A stretch of DNA of 64,000 nt from assembly GCA_037043455.1 (NCBI GenBank), contig JAWPHD010001340.1:72001-136000 (forward strand). The letters are read 5' to 3'. Position 1 is the stretch's first letter. Every line of letters begins with the position of its first letter. The translations under genes were made by a program, and so were the position numbers. Positions 1-10,810 of this stretch are shown here, piece after piece. This stretch comes from Cyrtodaria siliqua (Eukaryota; Mollusca; Bivalvia; Adapedonta; Hiatellidae). The notes under the pieces are model-generated. The model did no database searches. It saw only the letters and a list, made by a program, of their open reading frames with translations, and had not been told where the DNA came from.

Positions 1-283
1 AGGAAATATCATGGGAGCAGTGCATTACATAGTACATATTCATCTGATAATGCATCTGTAATGAAAGGGGAGCACAGCAGTGACATTGACAATGTGTCAT
101 TTGAGCCTTGTTGTTATGTTTCCATATCCGTTAAGTATGTTTGAAATAAATACTTTTATTTCCAATTGTGTGTTTACATTGTACCAGATCCAACTAGTTA
201 AAGCATGATTTTCAGAGCCCTGAAACACAGGAAAATGCATACCAGGGTAGCTAGGTTTCAAAAGAAATCAGGGTGTGTTTGTG

Positions 284-309
284 TGGTGGTGGTGGTGGTG
301 GTGGTGGTG
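284..309. repeat. (GGT)n microsatellite
   Basis: About eight uninterrupted GGT triplets sit in a G/T-rich stretch. Short apparent reading frames here are low-complexity proline tracts and are not coding. Confidence 0.9.
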
Positions 310-1200
310 TATATGTGTGGGGGAGAGTTGGGGGGAGTGGTGGTGGCGGGTCATACCTTAGAACACCCCTAGCATGTCGGGCCACTGTCGTGGCCTCAAA
401 TAAGTAATGTTCATACATTATTTTGTAAAACATTCACGTTTTTAATAATCACGTTTAACTTATATTTAAATTCACATAAGGTCAAACGTTTTGTTTTGTA
501 TGCCGTCTAGTAGATGACAAAGTAGATATCACGTGCTTGAACTTGAAACCAATATTCAAGACTTAATTAGGACTTTTTTTTCTTTTTTCCCAACATTTTT
601 GTTTCGTGATTATGAAAAAAAAATGAATACAAATATAAGGAATATAGATCATTAAACCAACAGCAACATCAACACACTCATCACATTTGCCATCCCTTTT
701 GAACCGAGTTTTAACCGGGGAAATAACCTTGTAACCGGGAAATCATCCAGGGAATAGTATAGCCCGAATTTTAGATGTCATCACTTTATGCGTATGTGAT
801 CAAATTGTATTTTATTTCGATAATTTGTACAAATAGTATTCATATAATTTTTATATGTTTGCAATTAAACATATCACTTACGCTTAAAACTCATAATAAA
901 GACCGAAAAAAAAATAAAAAAATGAACGTACGAAATGGACTGGTCTTCTTCTTTCTTGCCTAAAAATGCGTACTTAATTTGACGTTTGCTGTCCTACAGA
1001 TTGAAAATGGCGGCGCGAAAGTTGACGAAAAATAAAAATACCTTAGTATGTTTTGAAAACAAGTAGGTCTTGATACCCGCGTTACAGCAAGAGGCCTTCG
1101 CCGGTCGCCCGTATTACCTACAGTAATAGCTGCACAAATATTGACACAAATCATGCAGCTAATGTCGCTCCTAAATATCTGTATTTGTTTTTGAGACTTT
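310..1200. other. No recognisable feature
   Basis: AT-rich unique-looking sequence. I see no domain, splice-bounded exon or repeat copy that recurs elsewhere in the window. Confidence 0.5.
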
Positions 1201-1208
1201 CTCCACTA

Positions 1209-1788
1209 CAACAAGATGACCTATAAAGGAAAACTAACCGAATATGAGTGTGCTCAAGCTCTTAAGGCAATGAAAAATAACAAAAGTCTAGGATCTGGTG
1301 AAATTACAACCGAATTCTATAAAATATTCTGGAACGACATTAAACCATTTTTCATAAAGTCAATAAATCACTCGTATGACACAGGAAGTTAAACTACATT
1401 ACAACGACAAGGAATTATTACATTGCTACCGAAAAAGGATAAAAAATTAACAAAGTTAGAAAATTGGCGACCGATAACGTTACTAAATATAGATTATAAA
1501 ATTGCAACAAAGTCAATAGCAAATCGTATTAAAAATGTTATTCCGTCTATTATAAGTTCAGCTCAAACAGGGTTCATACAAGGAAGGTATATCGGAGAAA
1601 ATATTAGAATGCTTTTTGATGTACTAGAGTTTTTAAACGATAATGATAATGCAGGCATTTTATTTTTTGCAGATTTTAAAAAAGTATTCGATAGCTTGAA
1701 TCATGATTTTACTTTTAAGTGCTTAGAATATTTTAACTTCGGAGAATCTCTAGTAGGCTGGATAAGATTATTCTATAATATTATACAA
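1209..1788 (+). pseudogene. L1-like non-LTR retrotransposon ORF2, reverse transcriptase 5' part (broken)
   Basis: Part of the RT domain that copies LINE RNA into DNA at a nicked target. Visible in order are a segment like KNNKS...FYKIFW just before RT, then LPKKDKK..NWRPITLLNIDYKI, QTGFIQGRYIGENIRMLFD, and the first catalytic block ADFKKVFDSL, where the usual E/D-K-A-F-D has become K-V-F-D. This wording is typical of the L1/Tx1 group. An in-frame stop near 1390 and the missing endonuclease half mark it as a dead 5'-truncated copy. The frame stops abruptly at 1788 because the R1 repeat is inserted there. It resumes at 2055. Confidence 0.85.
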
Positions 1789-2054
1789 ATAAATACTGAT
1801 AACGGTGATAGTTTGAGAGCAACAAACACAATTAAGAGAATGAAGCAGCAGACTCGGTTTTATTGAGTCTGTTCATGATAAGTAATGAAAGAAGCAACAC
1901 TTCTCACGCCCCCTAGCACCGGCTTCAGCGGTATTCTACTTCAAAGCCACCTATATTGGGCTCGTTGGTCCCAAAGGACCAGTAAAAAATAACACTACTG
2001 ATTCGTAGCACGGGGAGACTTTTTACAGCTGCCACACTGCACTAAACGAACGCT
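1789..2054 (+). mobile_element. R1 structured repeat inserted inside the LINE
   Basis: About 266 bp, recurring many times in the window, singly and as tandem arrays. It sits exactly between a Gln codon and the following Ser codon of the LINE RT, so it is a clean insertion. No clear target duplication is visible. It contains the hairpin CAGACTC/GAGTCTG, the adjacent hairpin beginning ATGA, and the stem TGGTCC/GGACCA. It has no open frame and no obvious tRNA-type A/B boxes. Family identity is unknown. Confidence 0.8.
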
Positions 2055-2510
2055 AGTTGTGTTTCTAATAATGGTCACATGTCAGAAGGATTTACAGTAC
2101 AACAGGGGGTAAGACAAGGATGCCAATTATCTCCAATTTTATTTATTATAGCTATTGAAATATTGTCTATTGCAGTCGCCCAAGATGAAACTATTAATGG
2201 TATAAGAATTACAAACCAAGAACTTAAACAGAAATTCTTTGCTGATGACGCTACTTTTATCACAGACGGGTCACGTAGATCTTTTGAAAATTTAATTAAC
2301 GTTATAGAAGACTTTCGAGGAATTTCAGGTTTAAAACTTAATAATAAAAAGTCAACTGTTCTACGCGCAGGGTCTTTAGCTAAAAGTAATATCGAATTTT
2401 GTAAGAGTAAAAAGTTCATATGGACATCAGACAAAGCAACTACTTTAGGGATGGTTTTTACAAATAATAAAGGGAAAATGCATGAATATTACCTAGACCC
2501 AAAAAATAAA
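2055..2510 (+). pseudogene. L1-like LINE ORF2, RT 3' part (broken)
   Basis: Continues the RT interrupted by R1. It carries SNNGHMSEGFTVQQGVRQGC (RT block B), QLSPILFIIAIEIL, and the catalytic FADD box (FFADDATFI), then GLKLNNKKS. Block spacing fits the L1/Tx1 group. At 2510 the frame runs straight into the C-terminus of a Naiad-type PLE, which creates a chimeric 199-codon open frame that is not a real protein. Confidence 0.85.
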
Positions 2511-2649
2511 ATCTTTGTTAAACTTGTTAAAAGGTTTATCAAAAGAGGTTATGACCCTATCATTTTGCAACGTACTCCATGCTTGGTGGTGGACCCTTTT
2601 ACAATTCGCCACTATGCTTTCCTCTTTAATTGTACGATAACCGGACTGG

Positions 2650-2712
2650 CTGTGGACCCTATGATGACGCCTACCTAAAGCCCATTAGGACGGTGGTGTT
2701 TGATGTTTGTCC
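2650..2712 (+). promoter_or_regulatory. SECIS-like hairpin of Naiad copy A
   Basis: Quartet AUGA at 2661-2664, 12 nt, AAA at 2677-2679, mini-helix CCC/AGG, and 3' UGA at 2701-2703. Helix II is GACGCC/GGUGUU plus ACC/GGU with one bulged U. A basal helix GGAC/GUCC lies outside the quartet. The TAA stop (2676-2678) overlaps the AAA motif. SECIS elements recruit the machinery that inserts selenocysteine at UGA. The assignment is by shape only. Confidence 0.6.
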
Positions 2713-2811
2713 GCGGTCTTGTCTAGTCGTACCCTCAATAGTTTATTCTCTTGTTGCTCTGGTTTCTGCCAGGTCATCGAGTACCTTCATTGTGGCTTTC
2801 TAGGCTTTTGA

Positions 2812-4110
2812 TTTTTAGCTCGACTGATCAGAGATCAGCAGAGCTTATGCCGTGGTGCGGCGTCCGTCTGTCCGTCTGTCCGTCCGTCCGTCTGTCTGTC
2901 CGTCTGTCTGTCCGTCTTTCCGTAAACTTTTATTTGTAGCGACTACTCCTCTGAAACTACTGAATGGATTTTCATGAAACTTTACAGAAATGTTGCCCAT
3001 GAAGTCTAGTTGATCCTAGCAAAATTTCATGTTGATGTGAAATCCAAGATGGCCGCCAAATCTAAATTAGGTATTTAAAAAACAAGTTTGTAGCGACTAC
3101 TTCTTGAAAACTCTAAGTGATATTGATGTGGGACTTCTTCTAAAATGATCAGCATGACATGATGTTGGTCCTTGTCGAAAATCGTTTTGATTCGATGTTA
3201 AAAATGGCTGCCAGCGGCCATCTTTGTTTACATAGAGTTATATCATGAAAACTTGTAGCGACTACTGCTGTGAAACTACTTGACGGATTTTCATGAAACT
3301 TCACAGGAATGTTGCTCTTGATGTCTAATTGATCCTAGCAAAATTTCAGATCGGCCAGAAACTCAAGATGGCCGCCCCAGCTAAAAATAGATTTTTAAAA
3401 AATAAGTTTGTAGCGACTACTTCTTGAAAACTATAAGTGATATTGATATGGGACTTTTTCTAAAATGATCAGCATGACATGGTGGTTATCCGAGTCGAAC
3501 ATTATTTTGATTCGACGTTTAACATGGCTGCCAGTGGCCATCTTTGTTTACATAGAGTTATATAATGAAAACTTGTAGCGACTACTTATCTGAAACTACT
3601 TGACGTTTTTCATGAAACTTCACAGGAATGTTGCTCTTGATGTCTAATTGATCCTAGCAAAATTTCAGGTCGGCCGGAAATTCAAGATGGCCGCCATGGC
3701 TAAAAATAGATTTTCATAAAACAAGTTTGTAGCGACTACTTTTTGAAAACTATAAGTGATATTGATATGGGACTTTTTCTAAAAAAAATCAGCATGACAT
3801 GATGTTGGTCCTTGTCAAAAATCGTTTTGATTCGATGTTAAACATGGCTGTTAGCGGCCATCTTTGTTTACATAGAGTTATATAATGACAACTTTTAGCG
3901 ACTACTTCTCTGAAACTACTTGACGGATTTTCATGAAACTTCACAGGAATGTTGCTCTTGATGTCTAATTGATCCTAGCAAAATTTCAGGTCGGCCGGAA
4001 ATTCAAGATGGCCGCCACGGCTAAAAATACATTTTCAAAAAACTAGTTTGTAGCGACTACTTCCTGAAATCAAAATCAATCAGTAGAGCTTCAAGGTCAA
4101 TGACCTCTTG
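2812..4110. mobile_element. Non-autonomous inverted-repeat element with internal tandem repeats
   Basis: Inserted in the UTR of Naiad A. The ends carry a near-perfect inverted repeat, AGCTCGACTGAT on the left and ATCAGTAGAGCT on the right (11 of 12). The start holds a (GTCC)n/(GTCT)n tract at 2865-2925. The interior has about four units of 320 bp, each made of two half-units of about 153 and 167 bp that begin TAGCGACTACT and contain AAGATGGCCGCC or ATGGCTGCCAG. No protein is encoded. This design resembles the tandem-core non-autonomous elements common in bivalves. The exact superfamily is not determined. Confidence 0.75.
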
Positions 4111-4749
4111 TTTTGTATTTATATTTACACGAGCATCTAGGTGTTTTACTGATATTGCCTTTTAACGCTGTCTTGTTGGTTAGAGAATATTTCATGGTGG
4201 GCATTTCTTTATTTACACTGTCCCGTTTACTTGGGATGACAATAGGATAAGTTTGAGGATTGGTCACCCTAGTACCTGGTTTAAACCTTCAGTGACCTTT
4301 TTGGCCACTGACCGTTCCAAGGCGGAAGCCCTGTTATCTACCCTTTTGTGTTTGTGATGTCGTTTGCATTTTTTATTACTTTTGCCTTCTCGATTGTCTG
4401 TTTGCGTGTTTGTTTTTGTGTTTTGTGGTTGACTGTAGTCATTGAATGCTACTTTCCCTGTCCGATTTTCATATCTTTCTTCTTTTGATAGCTTTTGAGG
4501 AGAGATGGTATAAGTCAATGTTGTCGGATGAATACAGAAGGCACGACATATAAGCAGTTATTACAACAGCTTCGGCTCAAAAGCTGTCAAAATATAACAG
4601 GCGACCATCTTGGATCATCTATATATATATACAATGTTGATAGTCCAGAATCATGGATGTCAAATCGACCTGAAACAAATGACGTTACTATGAAAATTTT
4701 CATAATTGTATAACAATATGTAGCCACTACTCTTTTCTTCAATTGTTTC

Positions 4750-5588
4750 AATTATGGGCAAGATTATATTGACAGTACATACTTAATACTCATATGCTAT
4801 GCCATTTTCTATGTTTTGATCACACTTGCTGTTGGGCTTGTATCTGTCTTGTCAGTTTTCGCAATACAACGCTATTCCTACAATTACACTTATTGGAGAA
4901 TGCCCCCTTGCTTTCGTTAAAGTGACACGCGCGCAAAGGTTGCATGTTGAATGATTAGGAACTGTTTATTGACAACAATTGTGTTCCGATATTGAACTTT
5001 TCACCTTTATCAGTATTTATTTTTACTCACATGCTACCGTTTATAGATAGAACAAAACCACCAATCTCATGTCTGATTTTTTATATGATTATCCATACCA
5101 TGTGTTAAGAGATAAACATTATCGGGAATCTTCAAACGTTAAGCCTGTCAAACGATCAAACTATGGTTACAATAGTTCTATTGATTCATTAAGTTTTAAC
5201 ATCACGTGAACTTCTCATATTGTTAATGTTTCACAGGACTCGTTTAAGAAACCATGTCAGAAATGTCAGCCTGTTAGCCAAGAATAGTATGGGCTTGGAG
5301 CTTTATATTAAACATACCGTGTCATTTAAAATATCCGGTGAAATAGCTGACGTATGTTGACCCTTGAAAGATATATTTCAACTTTGTGTGACTTGTTGCT
5401 TGATTAAACAGTGAATGTAATATAAAACGACTGAGCGAATTAATCATAAGGAATGATTACGTATAAGTTTCCAAGAGAGATTTGTTGACACTTAGGCAAC
5501 ATCATTGATGTTGTAAACATGTATCGGCTGTTCATTTAATCTATAATACACATGCAGAAGGGTTAATCGTCCAGTATTTAAGACATCA
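4750..5588. repeat. Diverged segmental duplication, copy 1
   Basis: Aligns along its length with 30628-32022 in the same orientation (shared stretches include GTTTTGATCAC, CTTGCTGTT, TCAGTTTTCGCAAT, CTCGTTTAAGAAAC, AAAATATCCG). This copy has one unit of the motif that became an eight-unit minisatellite in copy 2. It lacks the SINE and Naiad insertions found there. I see no coding sequence in it. Confidence 0.75.
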
Positions 5589-5898
5589 ATTTGCAGCATT
5601 TCGTCGTTGTGTGTGCAGACGAAGTATTTAAGGCTAACACATTTACTAATTCTTTGAATTTTTAAATCATTCTATAGATCCTATAAGATTTTAACTCCAT
5701 CAAAACTTCATCACGTGAATGAATTTAAATTCAGAATCCGACTCTGATTTGTTTGCAATCAAAACGCGCTAATACAATACAAACCTGTCTTTATTGTTGA
5801 ACAATTTACGAGTATTCAAAGATTTGTGACTGTGCATTGGAAACAGCCCAGACGATATTATTTTTAAAACAAATAAACCATTCAATATTTGGAGTACT

Positions 5899-6019
5899 AA
5901 TAAATACTGATAAAGGTGATCCTTTGGGAGCAACACAAACAATTAAGAGAATAAAGCAGCAGACTCGGTTTTATTGAGTCTGTTCATGAGAAGTAATGAA
6001 AGAAGCAACACCTCTCACG
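5899..6019 (+). mobile_element. R1 repeat, truncated copy
   Basis: Matches the first about 120 bp of R1 (TAAATACTGATAAAGGTGAT, then the CAGACTC/GAGTCTG hairpin), then breaks off after CACCTCTCACG. Confidence 0.8.
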
Positions 6020-6639
6020 ATACTAAAACGCATTTAATATTAAATCAATTTCTAAAAATATATAGAATGGCACAAATAACCACAATTTAGAAACACTGAA
6101 CATGTTTAACACTTAACATGTTTCTTTTTGGCGTCGCTTTTCTCATACAAAGCCTGCTTTCCTGGGCGTCGAAATGAGTCAGGGATAATATCCATTAATG
6201 TTTGGCGCCAAATATGTAAACAACAAACGACTGTCGAATGTGAAACATTCGAAAAGTTTTACATTGTCTAAAGTGCTTCGTGATACCAAACATAGATTGC
6301 TATAGAAACGTTTTTATAACGCAGGGGACATCTAAATATTGTGAAAAGCAATAGAAATATTTGAATTACCAAAAACAAATTAAACCGCTATGATTTAAAC
6401 TATTTTGCATATGGAGATATTTTCAAATTGTATTGCAATTCATGTTTATAAGTTGTTATACATGTATACATGACTTTCAAATGTTGTCTCTTCATTCATG
6501 ATGTATTGTTAATGTTTTATCTTTCTATAATATAATATAAAAATAGATGCAACAGTAGAACAGGACATTAGCGTTAACAGAATTCGTCCAAAACATGCTA
6601 TAAAAATAAATATTACAAGGAGTATGCGACCCTGCGAAC

Positions 6640-6840
6640 AGAAAAGAGTTGACAACAGAGACACCCCATTAAAACGGTCAGTGATAAAAAGGGCATCTGA
6701 GGGTTTAAACCAGGCTTAAGGTGCACTAAAAGTGGTTATACAAACAAATATTGGAACGGTCAGTGGCAAAAAGGTATCTTACTCTTATTTTATTGTCATT
6801 TACTTTAAACAGGACGTTGTAAATAAGGAAACTCCGGCCA
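6640..6840 (-). mobile_element. Degenerate Naiad 3' UTR fragment
   Basis: Reads as a decayed reverse copy of the Naiad 3' UTR: GTTGACAACAG, AACGGTCAGTG, GGTTTAAACCAGG, GGTGCACTAAAAG and the start of the segment before it. Part of the AACGGTCAGTGGCAAAAAGG block appears twice, so two fragments may be joined. Confidence 0.6.
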
Positions 6841-7659
6841 TGCTATATTGTATTACAAACGAGCCACCATCATAAAGCAATATAAATACAACACAAAGAT
6901 GATCATTTATATATATCAAATCAATACCCTTGGACATAAATTCTCCATAACAATTTCTCATTCTGCTGTTTTTGAGATATTTTAGGCTCATTCGGAATAT
7001 TGCTTTAATGAAATATTGACTTTACATGGATATCTGTTACAACATCAAACAATATTCGTGGATTCATTCCAAATCCATTTAAAACATGTTAACACCATTG
7101 TGAATGGCTGACTTAATACCCAATACTTCCGTATTGATGACAATGCTGCTATTGTGATTATATTTTATATGATATCGTTTGTTTTAAACAATTACGTTCT
7201 AAAACAGATACATCATGGTATCATCTTGAAATCAATATATTTCTAATGATAAAATCCGACGTCAAAGCAAGTTTACAAATAGATATTGTGTTTTTCCCAT
7301 GACAAACACGTTATGCGTAAATGAATCGGGGAACACTTTATTAGAATATGTTTTCTGTCATTTATATTTTTAAATTTTGATGCAATATGCAATGTGCAGT
7401 TGTCTTTTTAAAGATATGAATTATGTTTTTGTTCACTACAAATTGTTACTAAATCAAAACTGGTTAAAATATAAATAAAAACTTAAGAACGACATGGACC
7501 ATTTTTACATGTTTAATTTTCCCAAAAATCTTCTCTTTTTTCGGTATAATAAAATAATATTGCATCCCAGTGAGGGTGACAGTGGATAATGTTAACCTGA
7601 GGAAAATAATGTCGACCGGGGCGAATCTGGGAAGATACTGGTAGTGCAACACTAAGTAG

Positions 7660-7800
7660 GCTTATTCTCAATGTCATCATGTGTAGAACCAGTACTAAGC
7701 AAATGCAGATAATGTGTCTTGCTCGGGGACACAACACACATGGACATGTCGGGATTGTTCGATCCTGTGTGTAACGCTCGACTAGACAACATCGCTCTAC
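7660..7800 (-). mobile_element. Degenerate tRNA-derived SINE
   Basis: Shares AGAACCAGTACTAAGCAAAT and CTTGCTC(A/G)GGGACACAACAC with 18300-18360 and with the better SINE at 31150-31367. A decayed B-box (TTCGATCC) and the A-box region (GCTCTACC) follow at 7768-7802. It lies in the same arrangement as the intact copy. Confidence 0.6.
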
Positions 7801-8062
7801 CTATAAGAAGGTCGTTTGGGACATTTACTGTCGTTTGGATGTACCTGTATATCAAGTTTTGATAACATAAAATACAGTTCTGATTTTATTCCAACATATT
7901 TGAATGCAAAACTTGTTGGCTAAATTTACCAAAATCCTTTGTTTATTTTTCTGTTATTTCGAAACTGCATTTTAATTTTTAATATTTCAACTGAGGATCA
8001 TAATTACCTGGAGATGTATATATATATTGATATGATCATATTGGCATGAAACTGTGTTCGAA

Positions 8063-8341
8063 TCATTTAAAGCCTCCCATTGAAAGGCATCTCACAAATA
8101 TTGTCAGTAACAATGTAACAAATATTAACACACAATGAGGTGACGTATACACCGCGCCATTACAGAGGTCCCGGTCAGAGCAACACGTGCGCAACGTGCA
8201 TCCACTGATCATGTACAGTTTTGGAGTTGATAAGCACTTTTGGAACTCATCAGGCGTTGTAGCGAGACATGGCCCTGCTGTACAGGTCCTTATAACAGAG
8301 TCGTAGTGGGTAATATTGTCGTACATCCTGTAACGGACTTT
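8063..8341 (-). CDS. Ly-6/uPAR (three-finger) GPI-anchored protein, last exon
   Basis: Encodes the C-terminal part of a small disulfide-rich cell-surface protein. Reading on the minus strand, a polypyrimidine tract and TTTTTCAG precede the exon at 8341, and the frame is open from the first base to the stop at 8063-8065. Cysteines follow the LU-domain pattern (RTC, GPC, QKC, SGC) and end in the diagnostic CCSDRDLCN. After this comes a short spacer and a hydrophobic tail (CVLIFVTLLLTIFVRC), as expected for a GPI-anchor signal. Exon 17598-17704 on the same strand supplies the N-terminal half in a matching phase (phase 0). The intron between them is 9.3 kb. Ligand and function cannot be told from sequence. 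Family assignment is confident; the gene name is not assigned. Confidence 0.8.
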   Translation of the reverse strand, partial: KVRYRMYDNITHYDSVIRTCTAGPCLATTPDEFQKCLSTPKLYMISGCTLRTCCSDRDLCNGAVYTSPHCVLIFVTLLLTIFVRCLSMGGFK

Positions 8342-8389
8342 CTGAAAAATATGAGGAATGTTTTATATATATAAACGAACGAATCGTTC

Positions 8390-10312
8390 ATTCAAACTGT
8401 AGAGGCAGATATCACAGCATTCCAGCCACCTAACTCACACCATCAAAACATATCTAGAGCAGAACAAATTGCGCTCAACTCACTAAATAAGAGAACAGAT
8501 ATCATAATCAAACCTGCCGACAAAGGTTCAGCAGTGTCGTTATGGATAGAGACCAGTATGTCTCCGAAGCGGAAAGACAGTTGAATGACTCAACCTACTA
8601 CACGCCTCATGACCATGACCCAACCTTAGAGTTTGCTGCCAAAGTGACCAATGCTGTAACAGAACTGTTTGAACAAGGTCATATTAGTCAGGCCAATATG
8701 GACTACCTCTTAGTTCCTAACCCCAAGGCAGGCAGATTTTATCTTTTACCAAAGATTCACAAACCAAGTAATCCCGGTCGACCAATAGTATCGGCAAACG
8801 ATCATCCCACAGAAAAAATATCAGAATTTATAGACTTTCACCTGAGACCCCATGTTGTATCTCTATCGTCATACATCAAAGACACGACAGACTATCTTCG
8901 GAGACTAGAGTCCAACATATCAGTCCCGGAAAGCACTCAACTTGTATCATTGGATGTTACATCCCTCTACACCAACATTCCTCACGAAGAATGTATTTTG
9001 GCTTGTAAGGATGCATGGGATCGTAGAGTTTATAAAGATCCATCCACCAGCATACTTGTTAGGCTCCTCACGCTTATCCTCAAGTGCAACCATTTCGAAT
9101 TTAATGGGAAAAACTACCTCCAGGTTCAGGGCACCGTCATGGGGACAAAAATGGCACCTTCATATGCCAATGTGTTTATGGTCAGACTGGAAGAACAACT
9201 CCTCCTATCTGTACCACTGAAACCTTTGTCGTGGTTACGTTTCATTGACGATGTTGATATGCAATGGTGTCATGGACCAGACAATTTACAATCCTTTATA
9301 GACAAGGTCATTGCATTCCATCCCTCAATCAAATTCACAGCAGAGGTTTCCAATGAGAAACACGTGTTCCTAGGCACAGTTTAACATATAGAGAACAATG
9401 TAATTATTGTTGACCTCTACTCCAAACCCACGGACACACTCCAGTACCTTCTGCCCAACAGTTGCCACCCTAAACACTGCTGCAAGAACATACCGTTCAG
9501 TCTTGCACTTCGTATCAGACGAATATGTTCAAACACCAATACATTCGAAATCAGAGCAAGCGAACTTTCGGAGCACCTTACAAGGCGAGGTTACTGCAAG
9601 ACAGACAGTGTCAATGCAATAGACAAAGCACGGAACCTCAACAGAAAGACCTCCTTGAATACCAGACGAAAACAAACAGTTCAGAGCAAACTTTACCTTT
9701 CGTGCTTACATACCATCCTGACCTTCCCAATGTGAAACGGATTATTAATAAACACTGGTCAAACATAGAGGAGTCAGAACGTCTGAACAAAATGTTGCCT
9801 AGAAAACCCATTATGGCGTACAGGAGACCAAAAAGTCTCCGCGACATCCTTGTTGCAGCCAAGTTGAAACCCCACTCCAATACTCAGACCACAGGACAGT
9901 CAGGCCCTTGCCATACATCGATATGTCAGACTTGTAAATACATGTCTCCCGCAAAGTATTTCTTATCTTCACTCGGTGCCAAAAACACAATCAAAAGTGT
10001 CACAACTGCAAATCCGCAAACGTCATCTACTTAATGACGTGCTTGATTTGCAAAAAACAGTATGTCGGTGAAACAAAGCAGGCGTTGAACCTCCGATTTA
10101 ACCTCCATCGCTCCGAGTGTAAATTACGTAGGTTTGCTAGGTCGCCAGCGGCCGAACACTTCAGTTCAGAAGGCCACACGTTCAACGACTTGTCTCTGAC
10201 ATCCATCGAACACAATCCAAATTGGACCGACGCAGAACGTAAATTGCGTGAAATGCACTGGATAAGACGCTTAAACACAAAACATCCAGTAGGAATCAAC
10301 AAAGGGGACTAG
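8390..10312 (+). pseudogene. PLE polyprotein: reverse transcriptase plus C-terminal GIY-YIG endonuclease
   Basis: RT copies the element RNA and the GIY-YIG nuclease nicks the target. Visible blocks are IIIKPADKGSAV, LLPKIHKPSNPGRPIVS, SLDVTSLYTNIPHEE (catalytic D), GTVMGTKMAPSYANVFM, and the catalytic box FIDDVD. Next come a linker, CQTCKYM and CKSANVIYL, and the nuclease CLICKKQYVGETKQALNLRF with a downstream His-rich segment and REMHWIRRLNT (catalytic Glu). Breaks are a one-base frameshift near 8538, a TAA at 9382-9384, and frameshifts near 9690 and near 10005. It cannot make a working protein. Confidence 0.9.
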
Positions 10313-10344
10313 ATACATCTTACATAATATATAAATGTAAACAC

Positions 10345-10810
10345 ACATACTCTGGTTTTTATTTCTTCCCTTGATCCAATTTTCTCCATTTATATATTAT
10401 TTTATCCTTATTCAATTAACTTTGGAGTTGTTTTTGCCATATCCTGCAGTATCGATTCTTTGTCTTATGTATAGAGGTAGGGTTATTCACTCACATACTC
10501 TCTCTTCATAACTAATAATAAATGTCAGCGTACAATTTTACTTTTATCCAACCAGCAATGTTCTATTATTTGTACTTTTGTTACTTCCCTTGATCAAAAT
10601 ATCTCCATTTATTTAATTTAATTTGTTTAGCCTTAGTCATTGTTTTTACTAGCTTTGGAGTTGCTTTATACTTTATCCTGCAGTATCAATTTTATGTTTA
10701 AGGTTTTGAGGTAGGGCTTGTGTTATCTTTTTCACATTTTTACTCTCTCTTCATAACTAAATGTCAGGGTACAGTTCTACCCTCATCCAACCAGATATGT
10801 TCTTTTATTA
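10345..10810. repeat. Imperfect tandem duplication in the PLE 3' region
   Basis: Two units of about 230 bp. Both run through CTTCCCTTGATC, TCTCCATTTAT, CTTTGGAGTTG, ATCCTGCAGTATC, GAGGTAGGG, ACTCTCTCTTCATAACTAA, AATGTCAG and TCATCCAACCAG-like sequence. The units are clearly diverged, so the duplication is old. Similar 3' tandem blocks are known in PLEs. Confidence 0.8.

Larger units (their letters stand above)
2511..4478 (+). mobile_element. Naiad-type Penelope-like element, copy A (3' end only)
   Basis: Codons 2511-2678 encode the last about 55 residues of the Naiad RT protein (IFVKLVKRFIKRGYDPIILQ...), ending at TAA 2676-2678. The 3' UTR follows, with its hairpins at about 4237-4350, and ends near a terminal consensus CCTGTCCGATTTTTATATCT. 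The copy is 5'-truncated and jumps into the LINE at 2510. Its UTR is split by a 1.3 kb inverted-repeat element (2812-4110). On both sides of that insertion the UTR aligns with intact copies such as 51718-52105. Confidence 0.85.

Noticed and set aside
2079..2678. 199-codon open frame as a single RT protein
   Set aside because: It is a fusion of LINE RT (to 2510) with the Naiad C-terminus. Both parts have independent full relatives here.
4264..4518. 84-codon minus-strand frame, lysine-rich
   Set aside because: Antisense of the Naiad 3' UTR. Similar frames appear in every UTR copy because of shared sequence.
8063..8341. Three-finger toxin
   Set aside because: The C-terminal hydrophobic GPI-type tail and LU cysteine pattern point to a membrane-anchored Ly-6/uPAR protein and not a secreted toxin.
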